From positions 1-64,000 of the forward strand of contig JAGBEJ010000004.1 of assembly GCA_017937025.1 (NCBI GenBank): a stretch of DNA of 64,000 bases. The letters run 5' to 3'. The position numbers and the translations under genes were made by a program. Positions 62,103 through 64,000 of the stretch are shown in pieces. Each line of letters begins with the position of its first letter. Within the stretch, counting starts at the first letter, position 1. The DNA comes from Paludibacteraceae bacterium (GTDB lineage: Bacteria > Bacteroidota > Bacteroidia > Bacteroidales > Paludibacteraceae). The notes under the pieces were generated by a model. It was not told the DNA's origin and did no database searches. It worked only from the letters and a program-made list of their open reading frames with translations.

Positions 62103-63870
62103 AAGTTCCAGTTTCTATTTTCTTATTCAACAAATCCGAGCCGCCGCCTATTTCCGCAGCGCGTTTCCACCAGATCATAGCCTCATCCTTATCGCCCGAC
62201 ATATAAAGAACGTCGCCGAAATGCTCCACACAGACTCCGTTCTTGTCGCCGCCTTTGTCGATGGCCTGCTGCATGAAAAGCTTAGCCATCATATAGTCCT
62301 TCTTGCGGAAGAATATCCACGCGTATGTGTCAAGGTACGACACGTTGTTCGGATTTGCCTTCAGAGCCAAGGCGCTCATCTGCTCCGCGCGGTCCAAATC
62401 GCGGTTATAGACCGAAAGATAGTACGCGAAGTTATTCAGCAGCAAGTCGTTATTCGGATTAAGCTCGTATGACTTCTCGTAATAAGCGAATGCGCTGTCT
62501 GGTATATCTTTCTGAGCGTAAATATCGCCTATGTACATATTGATATCGGCCTGCGCCGCCTTGTTTTCAGGCTGATTCTTCTTGTATGACTCCAAGGACT
62601 TCTGATACATAGCCACAGCAGACTCAAAACCGCCGTACAACGACAGCGACAATCCCTTTATCGCAAGCATCGACGGACTTTCCGGTAGATAAACAAGCGC
62701 CGAATCGCAAGTCCTGCTCAACGAGGCTGTGTCGTTTCTCTGCATGTATATGCCCACAAGATCCTGCCAGCCCTGCTCAAGCATCGGGTCTATGCGCACA
62801 AGTTCCTTGAGCTGCACCTCGGCTGCAGTGTCGTTGCGCTGCATAAGACAGAACGTAGAGTAATAGGCGCGCACCATGGCGTCGTCGGGATACTGCTCCA
62901 CAAGTGAGCGGAAGCATTTGTCGGCGAAGTCCACTCTTGTGACGTTCGAGAAATAGTCTGTTATGAGTTTCAGCTTCTCGCCTGCCTCCACTTTCGGGTC
63001 ATTGACATAGGACATGACCACAGCATCAGCCTCATCTGTCTGACCTCTGGCGCTGCAGAGCGCGAGTTTCTGGTTCAGCACCTTCTCATTGTTCGGCTCT
63101 ATCTTGTCTGCCTCGTCAATAACCTTCTCAGCCTCGACAAAGTTGCTGTCGTTAAGATGCGCCATGGCAAGGAAAATCTTGTAATCGACGTTCAACGGAT
63201 AAGTCCGCGACAGTTTCTCTATCTCCGCCAAAGCCTTTTTCTTCTTGCCCTGTATCTGGAGCATGTGGTATTTTTCAATGGAGATATTCTCGTCCACGCC
63301 GACTTTCTTCTCCAGTCGGTTCAGTGCCTGCAGCCCTTTGTCGAACTGGCGTGTCTGCAGATACAGACCTGCCAAACGGTAGTCTATGTCCTCAAGGTCG
63401 GGACGCAGTTTTTCTATTTCCTCATAAAGTTCCACAGCATCCGCCACTCGCTTGTTCTTCAGATAGAGCTCCGCGAGAGTCATTTTGTACCAGATGTTGT
63501 TCCTGTCGAGAGAGGCTGCCAGATGCGACATCTTCATGGCGTTGTCGTCGTCGCCCACCTTGCTGTATATGTCAGCCAGCTCGAACACCACCGCCGCGTC
63601 CTTATGGTCGATGTAGTAGCACTCGGTCAGCAGGTCGATTGCCGCGGCATAATTGCCAGCCTCCTTCTGACGCACCGCTTCGGTGAAGAAGTATATCTTC
63701 TTGCGTTCAAAACGGTTATTGGCGTCGGACTTTGCCGCTGGCTCGCTCTTTATCGCGCCCAGCGTGTTGTTTGCGCTTTTCCCTTTAGAAAAGGCGACAG
63801 AGACCGACGACAATGCGCCCAACAGCATCGCCGATATTATTAAAACCTGTGTCTTATAAGAAAAAAGCAT
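62092..63870 (-). CDS. TPR-repeat lipid-anchored or secreted protein
   Basis: 592 residues from the ATG at 63870 (MLFSYKTQVLIISAMLLGALSSVSVAFS). A longer in-frame start would run through dut and is rejected. Around thirteen TPR-like helix pairs follow (for example NYAAAIDLLTECYYID; NNDLLLNNFAYYLSVYN). A single N-terminal hydrophobic segment suggests export or inner-membrane anchoring with the repeats in the periplasm. It probably scaffolds envelope complexes. It lies 31 nt after dut and overlaps the DUF4292 gene by 11 nt. Confidence 0.9.
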   Translation of the reverse strand: MLFSYKTQVLIISAMLLGALSSVSVAFSKGKSANNTLGAIKSEPAAKSDANNRFERKKIYFFTEAVRQKEAGNYAAAIDLLTECYYIDHKDAAVVFELADIYSKVGDDDNAMKMSHLAASLDRNNIWYKMTLAELYLKNKRVADAVELYEEIEKLRPDLEDIDYRLAGLYLQTRQFDKGLQALNRLEKKVGVDENISIEKYHMLQIQGKKKKALAEIEKLSRTYPLNVDYKIFLAMAHLNDSNFVEAEKVIDEADKIEPNNEKVLNQKLALCSARGQTDEADAVVMSYVNDPKVEAGEKLKLITDYFSNVTRVDFADKCFRSLVEQYPDDAMVRAYYSTFCLMQRNDTAAEVQLKELVRIDPMLEQGWQDLVGIYMQRNDTASLSRTCDSALVYLPESPSMLAIKGLSLSLYGGFESAVAMYQKSLESYKKNQPENKAAQADINMYIGDIYAQKDIPDSAFAYYEKSYELNPNNDLLLNNFAYYLSVYNRDLDRAEQMSALALKANPNNVSYLDTYAWIFFRKKDYMMAKLFMQQAIDKGGDKNGVCVEHFGDVLYMSGDKDEAMIWWKRAAEIGGGSDLLNKKIETGTYVE

Positions 63871-63901
63871 CCGGAAAAATTCAAGTCGTTTGTCTGTTTT
63901 T

Positions 63902-64000
63902 TTACTTTGTGCCAGTGTGTCCGAATCCGCCTGCGCCACGTTCGGTCTCGTCGAGGACTTCCACTTCCTGCCACTCCACGCGCTCATGCTTCGCCACCAC
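63902..64000 (-). CDS. dut: dUTPase, C-terminal end only
   Basis: The last 32 residues before the stop are in the window. They end [13 protein letters not shown], which is motif 5 of the trimeric dUTPase family (RGxGGFGxTG), the flexible P-loop-like tail that closes over dUTP. The 5' part lies beyond the right edge. It hydrolyses dUTP to dUMP and pyrophosphate. It is the first visible gene of the leftward run. Confidence 0.93.
   Translation of the reverse strand: MVAKHERVEWQEVEVLDETERGAGGFGHTGTK

Noticed and set aside
63871-63987. 39-residue extension of the TPR protein
   Set aside because: It overlaps the end of dut in another frame and precedes a normal signal segment.

Overview
The window reads as a chromosomal segment of a Bacteroidota genome, most likely order Bacteroidales. 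Support: many genes belong to families typical of the phylum (DUF4494, DUF1599, DUF2851, DUF2723/GT117, DUF3467, DUF4292, DUF5683, BT_3928-like DoxX, GldG, PorZ). Start sites repeatedly carry the Bacteroidetes -7 box TAnnTTTG rather than an E. coli -35/-10 pair. Flavodiiron protein and the absence of respiratory genes fit an anaerobe. Most of the window looks moderately GC-rich; four patches are visibly AT-rich (about 28.8-30.2, 40.0-41.3, 42.6-43.4 and 53.7-54.9 kb) and look like accessory DNA.

Layout. 0-4.3 kb: 5' part of a giant secreted adhesin-like protein (signal peptide, Ig-like domains, then an InlB/Listeria-Bacteroides repeat array running off the left edge). 4.5-7.4 kb: def and ruvX facing left; DUF4494, yggS and gmk facing right. 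7.5-15.5 kb: secreted nuclease, M14 carboxypeptidase, MFS carrier, flavodiiron protein, unknown secreted proteins and an LCM-type methyltransferase flanked by two copies of one terminator. 15.6-19.5 kb: aminopeptidase P, a TlpA-like thioredoxin and a gamma carbonic anhydrase. 19.5-22.1 kb: dnaN, a DEDD exonuclease and trmN6. 22.2-28.7 kb: gldG, then divergently parA-parB, DUF5683, an MltD-like transglycosylase and a MerR-type regulator. 28.8-30.1 kb: an AT-rich two-TM/NUDIX gene resembling an orphan CBASS effector. 30.2-35.3 kb: Mla-type ABC pair, tpiA, a DoxX-like protein, DUF1599, DUF3467 and YraN. 35.4-39.9 kb: S9 peptidase, PAP2 phosphatase and phosphoethanolamine transferase. 40.1-44 kb: small lipoproteins, an AraC-type membrane regulator and tRNA-Gly(CCC) with a partial duplicate of its 3' end. 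44-48.5 kb: voltage-gated K+ channel, LolD-like ATPase, CPBP protease, rnhB, M28 cyclase/peptidase, tRNA-Gly(GCC) and tRNA-Leu(UAA). 48.5-53.6 kb: DUF2851, polysaccharide deacetylase and DUF2723. 53.7-54.9 kb: decayed mobile-element polyprotein fragments with out-of-frame nested ORFs. 54.95-64 kb: a leftward run dut - TPR - DUF4292 - EnvC-like - rdgB - porZ - parE.

The core genes cover replication and segregation (dnaN, parAB, parE), nucleotide hygiene (dut, rdgB, gmk), envelope maintenance (MlaFE, EnvC-like, MltD-like, phosphoethanolamine transferase, DUF2723, LolD-like) and T9SS/gliding-linked functions (PorZ, GldG). The items most worth a second look are the orphan two-TM/NUDIX protein with a duplicated N-terminus, the MerR-type regulator ending in a consensus sliding-clamp-binding pentapeptide, the nested +1-frame ORFs in the mobile-element relic, and the tRNA-Gly 3'-end duplication bracketing a regulator/lipoprotein pair.
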